Below, piece after piece: positions 26,360-35,666 of a DNA stretch of 64,000 bases; within the stretch, counting starts at the first letter, position 1; each line of letters begins with the position of its first letter. This stretch comes from Marinobacter sp. F4218 (GTDB lineage Bacteria > Pseudomonadota > Gammaproteobacteria > Pseudomonadales > Oleiphilaceae). Where the stretch lies: NCBI RefSeq assembly GCF_019443085.1, contig NZ_JAHZIL010000004.1:496001-560000 (forward strand), written 5' to 3'. The notes beneath the pieces were generated by a model. It made no database searches, had not been told where the DNA came from, and saw nothing but the letters and a program-made list of their open reading frames with translations. The position numbers and the translations under genes are program-made.

Positions 26360-26821
26360 CTCCCAGATATAATCCTTCTCTATCCATAAGCGCAATTGCC
26401 TTTCTGATTACGAAACGGCTAATCGCTATATGAAGCGCCTTTGTGGCCGCAGAGTTGATCTCAAAAACCCTCTCAGTCGAATCGAGCTCAATGGTTTTGA
26501 GTCCCGGCATTCCGCAGGATCAAGCAACCTCTGCCTTCGGTTGCCCGTTTCCAAGCCCCCCGATATCCATGTTTTGCAAACAAATACCCTCTGAATATCC
26601 ACTTTCTGCAAAAATAACCGGGCGTTTGCAAGCCATAGCGCCCAACCAAAATTTTTTTTACTTTCAATACATAGAGTTAACGTTCACTCCACGCCTGATT
26701 TGATTCATTCAGAGTGAATCTTTAAAAAAACAAAACAAGACAGCACAAGTTGATTTGCAGCATAGTTGGGCAGGCATGGATGCCTAAAATTCACCTATGA
26801 CTCTGCTGAAGAGGTGCGTCC
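26360..26821. other. AT-rich intergenic stretch between tRNA-Leu and Aer-type receptor
   Basis: About 460 bases with no supportable gene and clearly more A and T than the flanks. A 19-base near-perfect palindrome (GATTCATTC-A-GAGTGAATC, 26702-26720, one mismatch) followed by TTTAAAAAAA lies 100 bases before the receptor start and could be an operator. A 62-codon minus ORF (26322-26510) runs into the tRNA and is not credible. Confidence 0.45.
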
Positions 26822-28420
26822 GTGCGAGCCAATCACCCTGTCACCAACCGCAGCGTGCCTGTCAGTCGAAGCGCCAATATTCTCTCAACAACCAATCCGA
26901 AGGGCCAGATCACCCACATTAACGATGAATTTGTTGAGATCAGCGGGTTTTCACGGGAAGAACTGATTGGCCAGGCTCACAACATTATTCGCCATCCGGA
27001 TATGCCCAGGGCCGCATACGAAGAAATGTGGCGCAGACTAAAGTCAGGCGAGACCTGGCTGGGAGCGGTCAAAAACCGGTGCAAAAATGGCGATCATTAC
27101 TGGGTCAAGGCCTATGCCATTCCGGTGACCGGGAAGAACGGGGAGGTCCTTGAGCTTCAGTCAATCCGCTCACAGCTTGATCCAGCGGCCGAGGCCCGGG
27201 CAGACAAACTGTATGCCAAGCTTCGCGAGACCCAACCGACCAAAGGTCCGGTAGAACCAGTGAGCCTTCGCCGCGGGTTTTCACTGCATCTGAAGCTAAT
27301 CATCGCAATAGCGCTGATACTGGCCGCGGTCAGCGCAGCTCAGTTCTTTGCCACCTCCGTCTACGCCGATCTCGCAATCCTGGCGGGTGCCTTTCTAGTA
27401 ACCTCTGCGGCAGTTATCACCCTCACCCGCCCGCTGCGGCAATCTGTCCAACGAGCCCGGGATGTCATCAATGACAGCGTCGCTGAGAAGATCTTTGTCG
27501 GGCGCACCGACGATATCGGCAGCCTGGATCTCGCTATCCTTCAACAGGCCGCAGAACTGGACGCACTCGTCAAACGCATGGACGACGTTATCGGGAAACT
27601 GCAAAGCGGCGCCGAGCAAACAATTTCCCGAAGCAATGACGCTCATTCCGCCGTGCAGGAGCAGTCTACTGCCACAGACACCATCGCCGCTGCCAGTGAA
27701 GAAATGTCCTCCACTTCGCGGGAAGTGGCCAACAACGCGTCCGGCATGCTTGACCAGGTTCGTTTGGCCAACGACAGGGTTTCCAGCGGACAGTCCCTCA
27801 CCCAGGAAACCCGCCACAGCATGGATGCGCTATCGAATGAGCTTTCAGAAGCTTCGCGAACTGTCGGCCAGCTAACCGAAGCAAGCAAGGGCGTTGCCCA
27901 GGCACTCAACGTTATTGGCGAAATCACCGAACAAACCAACCTGCTCGCTCTGAATGCCTCTATTGAGGCCGCAAGAGCGGGTGATGCCGGTCGCGGCTTT
28001 GCCGTAGTGGCGGATGAAGTCCGCAGTCTTGCGTTGCGGACAAAAACGACAACAGAACAGATTAACCAGACCCTTGGCCACTTTCATGAAACCGTTGCGA
28101 GTGCCACCGACTCAATGCAGCGCTGTGGCAGCTACGCACACAAAACCGTTGAAAACGCCAACAACTCGGAAGAGACCCTTGCAGAGCTGGTGACATTCAT
28201 AGAACGAATTTCAGAGGCCTGCGATGGAACTGCCGCAGCGGCAGAACAACAGCACAACGCATCCGCTGAAATATCAGGGAAAATCGTCAGCATCAATGAA
28301 CTTGGCGATACTGCCATGGGGGTGGTCAAGGAAGCCCAGGAGTCCATGCATGAGCTGAAAAGCCAGATCGGCGAGGTGGCCGGATTGGTTGACAGACTGC
28401 GCCAGCGGAACAGCCCCTGA
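26822..28420 (+). CDS. Aer-type PAS methyl-accepting chemotaxis protein (aerotaxis receptor)
   Basis: 532 aa from a GTG start with GAAGAGG upstream. An N-terminal PAS domain (about 20-120) carries the Aer signature: R57, H58 and D60 in IIRHPDMP, at the same numbers as the FAD-binding residues of E. coli Aer, and [16 protein letters not shown]. Two adjacent membrane helices (about 158-200), then a short HAMP-like linker and a signalling domain whose hairpin tip is [20 protein letters not shown]. No periplasmic sensor domain, as expected for Aer. It probably senses redox state through FAD. Followed by two signalling genes on the same strand. Confidence 0.92.
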   Translation: MRANHPVTNRSVPVSRSANILSTTNPKGQITHINDEFVEISGFSREELIGQAHNIIRHPDMPRAAYEEMWRRLKSGETWLGAVKNRCKNGDHYWVKAYAIPVTGKNGEVLELQSIRSQLDPAAEARADKLYAKLRETQPTKGPVEPVSLRRGFSLHLKLIIAIALILAAVSAAQFFATSVYADLAILAGAFLVTSAAVITLTRPLRQSVQRARDVINDSVAEKIFVGRTDDIGSLDLAILQQAAELDALVKRMDDVIGKLQSGAEQTISRSNDAHSAVQEQSTATDTIAAASEEMSSTSREVANNASGMLDQVRLANDRVSSGQSLTQETRHSMDALSNELSEASRTVGQLTEASKGVAQALNVIGEITEQTNLLALNASIEAARAGDAGRGFAVVADEVRSLALRTKTTTEQINQTLGHFHETVASATDSMQRCGSYAHKTVENANNSEETLAELVTFIERISEACDGTAAAAEQQHNASAEISGKIVSINELGDTAMGVVKEAQESMHELKSQIGEVAGLVDRLRQRNSP

Positions 28421-28458
28421 TTCAGTAACGTCCAATAAATCACCGATGGTTGTTCTAA

Positions 28459-31400
28459 GTGATTGAAATCCAGGTTTTGGGTAACAAAGAAACCGCTGAC
28501 TGGCTGGCGCGGAAGGAGAAAAGCCTCTCCGCTTCCGGATTCCGCTGTCAATTCAGTGGCATAGATGACGAGCCAAGACCGGCAGAGGCCCCTGATGCCT
28601 GGCTTGTTGACTTTGATGCATGCGGAAAACCCTCTCTTGCTGACGTCCTCGAAGGAATAGGCAGCAGCGCCAGCGGGGCGGTACCGGTGGTGATTGCCGG
28701 AAAAGCAATCAGCATCGGGTCTGCCAGGCAGGCAGCGCTTGGCGGTGCTAGGCGCTTTCTGGAAAAACCCCTCACACCACGAGCACTTGTCAACGCGTGT
28801 AGGGGGCTCGGGATATTCAACACCCTGAGCTCCAGAACTGCTGTCGTTCTTGAGAACCGGCAGGCAATCCTTGAAAAAATCTGCAGGCCACTGGCCGAGC
28901 AGTCAGTTAATGCATTGCCCGCCAGCTCCGTTGAAGAGGCTCTCAACCTGGCGCGACATAACGATTCGGACGTCATCGTTATCAGCCATGACAAGGAGTC
29001 TCAGAGCTATCACGAACTCGCGGCATTGTTTGGCTTTTTCCCGGAGACCTCAGACATCCCGGTTATTTTCATCAATGAGGATATTGCCGATGCCGCTGCA
29101 AAGGACTTCCTGAATCGCCTCGGAACCGGGACCTTCTGCCCCTCATACCGAATGCTGGGACAGTTTCTGAGGGAGCAGACAGGCCGACAAAGTCGCCGCA
29201 CACTCTCAGGTGGACGGGTCTATGACATCCTGCACGAACGGGAACAGGAACACTTTGCGCTGAATCATCACGCCATCGTCAGCACGACAGACAGCAGAGG
29301 GATAATCACCGAGGTAAACAGGCGGTTCTGTGACGTCAGCCAGTACTCCAAGACCGAGCTGATCGGCCAGAACCACCGCATTCTGAAATCCGGCTACCAC
29401 TCCGCCGACTTTTACCGGGATCTCTGGAAAACCGTATCCGGAGGTGACGTATGGCAGGGCGAGATATGCAACCAGGCCAAGGACGGCAGCCACTACTGGG
29501 TATCGTCCACGGTCGTACCGTTTCTCGACAGCAAAAAGCGGCCCTACAAATACATAGCAATCCGGAAAGACATCACCCATGTCAAAGCATCGGAGCGTCA
29601 GGTGGAGCTCCAGGGTGAGCTTGCAAAGCTCGTCAGTGAAGCCAGCGCGCACGTTCTGTCGGGACACTGGTCCAACGCACCGGAAACCCTCCGATCAGCG
29701 CTGCACCCCCTGTGTCGGTTTCTTGATGTCCGCCACGTTTCCATCAAACTGCACCGGGCCGTCGGACTTTTATCCAACTGGCAAAACTACACCAGCGGTC
29801 CAGACCAGGATGTCTCACTTACCATAACCAGTTTTGAAACCGCCGGAACAGAAAGGCAAGAAAACAATAGCCACGTGATTGAATCCCGACTAGGAACAGG
29901 CGAGGAGGAGCTGGGCTCACTGACCATGCATGCAGGTCAGAACAGGATGATCGAGGTTATTTGCGCCCAGGGACTGATCGACGTGATGGGAAATGTCATC
30001 TCCCATTCCCTGGTCCGCTGGATATCGGAATACCACAAGGAGCGAGACCGGGAACGATTGCAGACAGCACAGTCGTTCGCGAGGATTGGCACATGGGAGT
30101 GGAATCTGGAAACCGACGAACTTCTCTGGACCGACATCATCCCCGCACTATTTGGTCAGCCCGAGGACAATGTGGAAACCTCCTATGACAACTTCATGTC
30201 AGCCATTCACCCCGAGGACCGGGAAAAGGTGGAATCAGGGGTAACCGCAGCAATTGAGCGCAATAAGCCCTACCGTGTTGAACATCGGGTGGTCTGGCCG
30301 GATGGCACTGTCAGATGGCTCCGGGAAACCGGGGCGGTCAACCGAAGCGAAGATGGAACCCCTCGGCAGATGCTGGGTGTTGTCGAGGATATTACCGCCG
30401 CCCATGAAGCGGAGGTTCAGCTGGCGCGCCAGGCTCAAATGCTGAACATGCTTCACGACTCCCTGACTGCGTTCATCCTCGACGGGAAGTTCGAGGCCAC
30501 AATAGAGGCCATGCTGGAAAGCCTGCTTGAGCTGACCGATAGCGAGTCCGGTTTCATGGCCGAAGTGCTTTTTGACAGCACAGAAGAGCCCCACCTCAGG
30601 ATTCAGTCCATGACCGACATTGGCTGGGACGAAGCTTCCAAGGACATATATAAGCAGGCCCGTACCGACAGGATCGAATTAAATCAACTGGACAAAATGC
30701 TGGGTGCTTCGATCAGGGAAAGGAGGATTATTCATAGTAATGAAGCCGAGTCAGAAGGCATCTTCAACCATCTTCCACAAGGCCATTCGCCGATAAAAAC
30801 CTTTCTGAGTGTTCCCATAATGGTGGGTCCCGACCTGGTCGGAGTGTTTGCGCTTGCCAACCGTAAATCGGGTTACGATGACGCTCTAATCAATTTCCTA
30901 CGTCCTTTTTCAGCAACCTATGGCGTGATCATCAATTCCCAACGAATGGTGGATATGGAGCAGACCCATCGGAAGAACCTGATCAGGGCCAAGCTGCGGG
31001 CTGATAAGGCGAACCGGGCTAAATCCGAATTTCTTTCCAGCATGAGTCATGAATTACGCACACCGCTTAATGCCATTCTCGGCTTTGCCCAGCTGCTGGA
31101 AAGCGATGACGAATTGAATGACGACCAGCAGGACAGTGTCCGGGAAATCTTCTCTGCGAGCGAACATCTCCTGGCCCTGATCAACGAGGTACTGGACCTT
31201 GCCCGGATCGAATCCGGCAAACTGGACCTCTTTCTGGAAACGGTCCCGGTTAGAGATGTAGTCGAGGAAGCGCTCACGCTTGTCCGTCTGTCCGCCAAGA
31301 AACGCGGTATCCGCATCAACCTTGACGGACTGCATAACTTCTGGGTGACCGCGGACTGGACCCGGCTCAAGCAGGCACTGCTAAACCTGCTTTCCAATGC

Positions 31401-32136
31401 GGTAAAGTATAACCACACGAATGGCACCATCTTCCTGGAGACCCTCCCCCAGGGGGACGCCTGGCTAGAGATCCGGGTAACCGATACCGGCGTTGGCATC
31501 CCCGAATCCCGGATCCCGGAACTGTTTCAGCCCTTTAATCGCTTGGGTGCGGAGCTCAGTCACATTGAAGGCACCGGTATTGGATTATCACTCACCCAGA
31601 GGGTGGTGGATCTCATGGGGGGGAGCATCGGTGTGCGTAGCACGGTAGATGAGGGCTCGACCTTCTGGATCCGCCTGCCTGTCCAGCCCCGGGATAACAA
31701 TACGAACGAGGAACCATCCCTCTCCAGCGATGCCGTATGGGAGGCACCGAAAGACCAGTCTCTGGCCGAAAAACCGACGATTCTTTATATCGAAGATAAT
31801 CCAGCCAACCTGAAACTGGTCAAACGTATCATTCAGTGTGATGCCAGGTTTTCACTGTTATCGGCATCCAGCGGAGAAGAAGGATTGCGAGTGGCCGACA
31901 ACTGCAAGCCGGATCTGATTCTTCTCGACATCAATCTGCCGGACAGGGATGGCTATCAGGTCCTGCACGCGCTAAAGAGCCGGCCCGGAAACCGGAGCTT
32001 GCCCATAGTGGCCCTGACGGCTAGCGCGATGCCGAGTGAAGTCTGGCGAGGCAATAATGCGGGCTTTGACGACTACCTGACCAAGCCGTTCAACGTTCAG
32101 GAATTGATGAGCACACTGGAAAAACACCTCGGGTAA
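28459..32136 (+). CDS. Large hybrid sensor histidine kinase (REC-like/REC-like/PAS/GAF-like/PAS/GAF/HisKA/HATPase/REC)
   Basis: 1225 aa from GTG 28459; the SD is poor. No membrane segments, so cytoplasmic. Order: a degenerate receiver-like domain (about 1-115, with EKPLTPRALVNA), a second receiver-like region (about 120-245), PAS (about 262-372), a GAF-like region (about 385-525), PAS (about 535-650, GTWEWNLETDEL), GAF (about 665-825), HisKA with phospho-acceptor H864 in SHELRTPLNAI, HATPase (about 970-1085, DTGVGIPESRIPELFQPF) and a C-terminal receiver with D1157 in LLDINLPD. The N-terminal receiver-like domains lack the phospho-Asp signature. The HD-GYP response regulator 8 bases downstream is the likely partner. 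Confidence 0.9.
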   Translation: MIEIQVLGNKETADWLARKEKSLSASGFRCQFSGIDDEPRPAEAPDAWLVDFDACGKPSLADVLEGIGSSASGAVPVVIAGKAISIGSARQAALGGARRFLEKPLTPRALVNACRGLGIFNTLSSRTAVVLENRQAILEKICRPLAEQSVNALPASSVEEALNLARHNDSDVIVISHDKESQSYHELAALFGFFPETSDIPVIFINEDIADAAAKDFLNRLGTGTFCPSYRMLGQFLREQTGRQSRRTLSGGRVYDILHEREQEHFALNHHAIVSTTDSRGIITEVNRRFCDVSQYSKTELIGQNHRILKSGYHSADFYRDLWKTVSGGDVWQGEICNQAKDGSHYWVSSTVVPFLDSKKRPYKYIAIRKDITHVKASERQVELQGELAKLVSEASAHVLSGHWSNAPETLRSALHPLCRFLDVRHVSIKLHRAVGLLSNWQNYTSGPDQDVSLTITSFETAGTERQENNSHVIESRLGTGEEELGSLTMHAGQNRMIEVICAQGLIDVMGNVISHSLVRWISEYHKERDRERLQTAQSFARIGTWEWNLETDELLWTDIIPALFGQPEDNVETSYDNFMSAIHPEDREKVESGVTAAIERNKPYRVEHRVVWPDGTVRWLRETGAVNRSEDGTPRQMLGVVEDITAAHEAEVQLARQAQMLNMLHDSLTAFILDGKFEATIEAMLESLLELTDSESGFMAEVLFDSTEEPHLRIQSMTDIGWDEASKDIYKQARTDRIELNQLDKMLGASIRERRIIHSNEAESEGIFNHLPQGHSPIKTFLSVPIMVGPDLVGVFALANRKSGYDDALINFLRPFSATYGVIINSQRMVDMEQTHRKNLIRAKLRADKANRAKSEFLSSMSHELRTPLNAILGFAQLLESDDELNDDQQDSVREIFSASEHLLALINEVLDLARIESGKLDLFLETVPVRDVVEEALTLVRLSAKKRGIRINLDGLHNFWVTADWTRLKQALLNLLSNAVKYNHTNGTIFLETLPQGDAWLEIRVTDTGVGIPESRIPELFQPFNRLGAELSHIEGTGIGLSLTQRVVDLMGGSIGVRSTVDEGSTFWIRLPVQPRDNNTNEEPSLSSDAVWEAPKDQSLAEKPTILYIEDNPANLKLVKRIIQCDARFSLLSASSGEEGLRVADNCKPDLILLDINLPDRDGYQVLHALKSRPGNRSLPIVALTASAMPSEVWRGNNAGFDDYLTKPFNVQELMSTLEKHLG

Positions 32137-32144
32137 AAAGATTC

Positions 32145-33218
32145 ATGCATGTAATCCCTGAAGAAAACCTTTTTGAACAGACGATCTTTGTCATCGATGA
32201 TGAGCCGGTTAACCTCAAACTGCTCAACAAGATCCTTAAAAACGCAGGCTATCTCAACCTGGTTCTGATCAGCGACCCCCGGGATGTTATCGCTTCATAC
32301 CGGGAACACCGCCCGTCATTGATACTGCTTGATCTCAACATGCCGAATATTGACGGCTATCAGATCATGGAGCAACTGAAAGACCTCGACGATCCGCTGC
32401 TGCCCCCCATCATCGTCCTGACAGCCCAGAATCAGCAGGACTACCTACTGCGGGCACTGGAGACCGGGGCCAGGGATTTTGTCAACAAACCATTTGACCG
32501 GCGCGAATTACTGATGCGGGTCCGAAATTTCCTGGACGCCCATGTTGCCCATAAGCTGGTTCGCGACCAGAAAAACCATCTGGAGCTTTTGGTGGAAGAG
32601 CGGACCCGGGAGTTACAGGCAACCCGACTCGGGATAATTCGCCGGTTGGGCCATGCAGCAGAATACCGGGACGAAGAAACAGGCAACCATATCTTGAGGA
32701 TGAGCAAGATGTGCGCCCTGCTTGCCAGCAAGGCCGGCTATAACAAACAACAATGCGACCTGATCCTGGCTGCCAGTCCGATGCATGATATCGGTAAAAT
32801 CGGCATCCCTGATTCAGTCTTGCTGAAACCGGGCAAGCTGGATCCAGAGGAGTGGCGGATCATGAAATCACACTCCGAGATCGGCGCTCGCCTCCTGGAA
32901 GGAGATGACAGCGAACTCCTTGCAATGGCCCGCGAGATTGCCCTTACTCATCATGAAAAATGGGACGGGACGGGCTATCCAAACGGGCTACAGGGGAAAG
33001 CCATACCGCTACCGGGAAGAATTGCAGCCCTGGCTGACGTCTTTGATGCATTGACCTCTCCCCGCCCCTACAAGGAAGCCTGGCCAATGGAGAAGGCGGT
33101 AGAACTGATCCGCGAGAACCGCGGAAACCATTTTGATCCGGACCTCGTCGACCTATTTCTGGGCAACCTTGATGACTTTCTTGAAATCAAGCTCGCTCAC
33201 CAGGACGGCACTGACTGA
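32145..33218 (+). CDS. Response regulator with HD-GYP cyclic-di-GMP phosphodiesterase domain
   Basis: 357 aa, RpfG-like layout. Receiver domain (about 10-130) with phospho-acceptor D63 in LLDLNMP and the conserved Lys in NKPF; a helical linker; HD-GYP domain (about 170-345) with H214-D215 in MHDIGKIGIPD, H269-H270 in HHEKWDGTGYP (G277-Y278-P279). All metal-binding and GYP residues are intact, so it should degrade c-di-GMP. Directly downstream of the hybrid kinase (8-base gap), which probably controls it by phosphorelay. Confidence 0.94.
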   Translation: MHVIPEENLFEQTIFVIDDEPVNLKLLNKILKNAGYLNLVLISDPRDVIASYREHRPSLILLDLNMPNIDGYQIMEQLKDLDDPLLPPIIVLTAQNQQDYLLRALETGARDFVNKPFDRRELLMRVRNFLDAHVAHKLVRDQKNHLELLVEERTRELQATRLGIIRRLGHAAEYRDEETGNHILRMSKMCALLASKAGYNKQQCDLILAASPMHDIGKIGIPDSVLLKPGKLDPEEWRIMKSHSEIGARLLEGDDSELLAMAREIALTHHEKWDGTGYPNGLQGKAIPLPGRIAALADVFDALTSPRPYKEAWPMEKAVELIRENRGNHFDPDLVDLFLGNLDDFLEIKLAHQDGTD

Positions 33219-33225
33219 AAAGCCA

Positions 33226-33511
33226 ATGAATCCTGAAAACCTGAAGTGAATACTGAATGCCATACCGGATGCCGCTATCCTGATAGATCCCGGGCACTTT
33301 ATCGTTACTGCCAACTCCCGAGCCGCAGATATCTTCGGCACCACCGTTGAAAGCATGACAGGTGCGCCACTGGACATCCTGATTCCGGAACACGCGGCTG
33401 GAGGCCGCCAACCTTCGGCTGACAAGAGCCCAGGATGCTGGCGGACTGCGAGCAGGCACTCAAGCGTGCAGATGAGGCACTTTACCAAAGCAAAACCGAT
33501 TCCAGCCGCGC
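33226..33511 (+). pseudogene. Decayed PAS-GGDEF (diguanylate cyclase) remnant
   Basis: Frame 1 from ATG 33226 reads MNPENLK, an in-frame TGA (33247), then a clear PAS domain start (LNAIPDAAILIDPGHFIVTA and ADIFGTTVESMTG) up to about 33410. Frame 2 then briefly reads EAANLRLTRAQ. Frame 3 from 33435 reads the C-terminal end of a GGDEF domain (CEQALKRADEALYQSKTDSSR) that continues into the opposing AraC gene. So the gene has a nonsense mutation, a large internal deletion removing the catalytic GGDEF core, and frameshifts. It once followed the HD-GYP gene in the same operon. Confidence 0.8.
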
Positions 33512-34441
33512 CTATGGGCTGATCTCAACGGAACGAGGAATTGCAGAGCCATGGCGCACACCCTGCCGACTGCGCGCCCCCTCAACGGCCCCCACGTTTT
33601 CTGAAAATTTTGTCAGGGATTCAAGGCATTCGAGCGTCTCGCTTGGATACTCACCAAAATGCTCACGGTAATAAGAGGAAAAGCGGCCGAGATGGTTAAA
33701 TCCCCAGCGGAGTGCGTGATTGGCAATCTGGGGGTCTTCCTCATAATTGCGGATCAGGGACTCCCGGGCCTTTATCAGACGGCGGGACAGACAATAGTTA
33801 TATGGGCTCATGCCCGTATATTTTTTCATCAGATAGTAGAGGTTCCGGATACTTAACCCGGACTCACTCGCAACCATTTCCAAATCAACACCATGTTCAA
33901 GCCGCTCATTTATCAGCTTCACTGCCTGACAAATCCGGCGTTCATCACGGACATGAACCTCAGGCAGTGAGGTAACTGAACCGTCGCCGCAATGCTGCAC
34001 CAATGCTCGCTCAAACCATTGGACACGCTCCAGGGCATGCTCATGCCCCTTAAGGAATGCCATTTGGATCACAAAACTTTCAAGTAGCCTCGCGATGTTC
34101 GGGTCACCGCTCCTGGGGAATGCTTGCGGTTTTCTGGCACCGGGCGATCCCATCTGAACAATGAAGAGATGGGTTTCCGCCGACACATGGGCGCAATACT
34201 CGGCATTCGGTTCAAGAACGAAGGGAACTCCGGGTGCACTCAAGAAACTCTGACCATCAAGCTCAAACTCCGCGGCGCCCTCAAGAGGCAAAACAATCAC
34301 CGGAGATTCGGTATTTGAGCCAGATATTCTATAGGCCTGATTCAGATAGATACCGCAAAGATTGACACGTTTACCCGGCAGGAAAGCCAGGTGGGCATAG
34401 AAATCCATCCGCTCACTGAGACCAGTGATTTCCTGCGACAT
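33512..34441 (-). CDS. AraC-family transcriptional regulator
   Basis: 310 aa from ATG 34441; a longer reading to 34576 adds 45 residues of unlikely composition. The N-terminal half (about 15-180) resembles the AraC-binding-like domain of XylS/FeaR-type regulators, with ESPVIVLPLEGAAEFELDGQ. The C-terminal DNA-binding domain (about 195-300) has two HTH motifs: VDLEMVASESGLSIRNLYYLMKKYTGMSP and the RWGFNHLGRFSSYYREHFGEYPSE ending typical of the XylS subgroup. It may control nearby genes; no operator was identified. The 3' end overlaps the pseudogene remnant. Confidence 0.88.
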   Translation of the reverse strand: MSQEITGLSERMDFYAHLAFLPGKRVNLCGIYLNQAYRISGSNTESPVIVLPLEGAAEFELDGQSFLSAPGVPFVLEPNAEYCAHVSAETHLFIVQMGSPGARKPQAFPRSGDPNIARLLESFVIQMAFLKGHEHALERVQWFERALVQHCGDGSVTSLPEVHVRDERRICQAVKLINERLEHGVDLEMVASESGLSIRNLYYLMKKYTGMSPYNYCLSRRLIKARESLIRNYEEDPQIANHALRWGFNHLGRFSSYYREHFGEYPSETLECLESLTKFSENVGAVEGARSRQGVRHGSAIPRSVEISP

Positions 34442-34924
34442 CTTGAGGTTGCCACTCAAGGTCTGAAGCGAGGACAGACAATAGCTCGGACTTCTCGTGG
34501 CAAAGCGAAGGTAGTGCTCAAGAATGAAGCATTGGCTGCTACAGGCTCGCAAGACAAACTCCTCTGTTGTACGCACAAGGCTCGCGTATCAACATATCTA
34601 CATAAGCTGAATGAACCAATATTTCGCTATGCAACTCTTTGTTTCATAAGGGCAAGCTTTATTTTTGCAGTATGCGGACATTGAGAAATATGTTCTGCGC
34701 GTATACTCAAGCAGTTGAAATGAGTTGTTTACCTGAAGAAGCCGCTCTTCCTCCAAGTCCAATTCCAAAAATAAAGCGCGCCCTTCACAGAGCATTACAA
34801 AAAAAATACGAACTATTTCATTCAGCAATATTAGGTTTCATTTTTATCTTTAAAACATACATTTATGTATTACATTGCGACATATGTTCCACTGAATACT
34901 CTACAGGCCGGCCTTAGACTTTTA
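34442..34924. other. AT-rich gene-free stretch upstream of the Roadblock/GTPase operon
   Basis: About 480 bases, distinctly AT-rich from 34600 onward, with poly-A and TTTATT tracts. Short ORFs on both strands (34598-34828 minus, 34639-34917 plus) have no SD or recognisable content. The stretch ends at the perfect Anr box at 34925. Composition suggests regulatory DNA or recently acquired sequence. Confidence 0.45.
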
Positions 34925-34938
34925 TTGATCAGAATCAA
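34925..34938 (+). promoter_or_regulatory. Perfect Fnr/Anr box upstream of the six-gene operon
   Basis: TTGAT-CAGA-ATCAA, all ten defined positions. Centre 34931.5. A -10 hexamer TATAAG at 34964-34969 would place the start near 34975, about 43 bases from the box centre, close to the -41.5 position of class II Fnr-activated promoters. The first gene starts at 35019. Confidence 0.82.
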
Positions 34939-35018
34939 TTTTTATAAAGACCTTCAATTCAGATATAAGCCGAAATTCATCAATTGCCGGTAACGCATTT
35001 GTCGCTTTGGGAAATCGC

Positions 35019-35657
35019 ATGAACAGCAGAATAGAGTCTTCCAACACCACGAACGCTGGGAAAGCGGAGTTTTTCAGCCCCGACGATTGTCTGATCACAA
35101 GTTTCCGGCGAGCGTCAGCGAACAAGCAGGACATTCGCATCTCAACAGACGCTTATGGGGACTTGGTGCTCCTCAGTACCCGGGGAGAATATTTTGCAGA
35201 CAGCCCGGATTTGCCGGGGCTCCTTCAACACTCTGTGGGGAAATTTCGTGTAAAGGTTCTCTCCGCAGAAGACAGTGACGCCTATGAAAACAAGGTGGGC
35301 AGAAACATAGACGAACTGATGTGGAAGACCGCGTTTTATGTTTCGAAAGGACGCCTGATGGAAGGCTGTCACTGGAACGATGTGGTTCAGCTTGATTACT
35401 GGCCTAATCTCACCCGCCTCCCCTTAACACCGGATACATTCAGGATCTTGGCCCTGTTTTTCAAACATCCGACATCCATCTTCTTTGCGTCCCGGCTGTT
35501 AAAGGTCCCGGCCAGTGAAATGTGTCAGATATACAGCGCAGCCCGCGCAGCCGGTTTCGCTCGCGCCATCAACCGGAAGCCAGAGGAACCCCGACTTGAG
35601 CCTCACCGCAGCCAGACCCTCTTGTCCTCGCTTCTCAGCAAACTCGCCGGGCGCTAG
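35019..35657 (+). CDS. Unknown protein, first gene of the Roadblock/GTPase operon
   Basis: 212 aa from ATG 35019 with GGGA upstream (an in-frame TTG at 35007 is an alternative). Unrecognised. Two parts can be seen: a mixed N-terminal region (about 20-125, with ADSPDLPGLLQHSVGKFRV) and a helical C-terminal region (about 130-190, LPLTPDTFRILALFFKHPTSI and FFASRLLKVPASEMCQIYSA) that has the look of a winged-helix-like domain. No signal peptide or membrane helix. Nine bases separate it from the GTPase gene. A role as regulator or effector adaptor of the GTPase is inferred from context only. Confidence 0.75.
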   Translation: MNSRIESSNTTNAGKAEFFSPDDCLITSFRRASANKQDIRISTDAYGDLVLLSTRGEYFADSPDLPGLLQHSVGKFRVKVLSAEDSDAYENKVGRNIDELMWKTAFYVSKGRLMEGCHWNDVVQLDYWPNLTRLPLTPDTFRILALFFKHPTSIFFASRLLKVPASEMCQIYSAARAAGFARAINRKPEEPRLEPHRSQTLLSSLLSKLAGR

Positions 35658-35666
35658 GAGCTCTTT

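Noticed and set aside
26322-26510. 62-codon minus ORF running into tRNA-Leu
   Set aside because: Its end overlaps the tRNA gene and there is no SD or recognisable motif.
34598-34917. Overlapping short ORFs on both strands in the AT-rich gap
   Set aside because: No SD, poor start codons and no family features; AT-rich DNA gives such frames by chance less often, but nothing supports translation.
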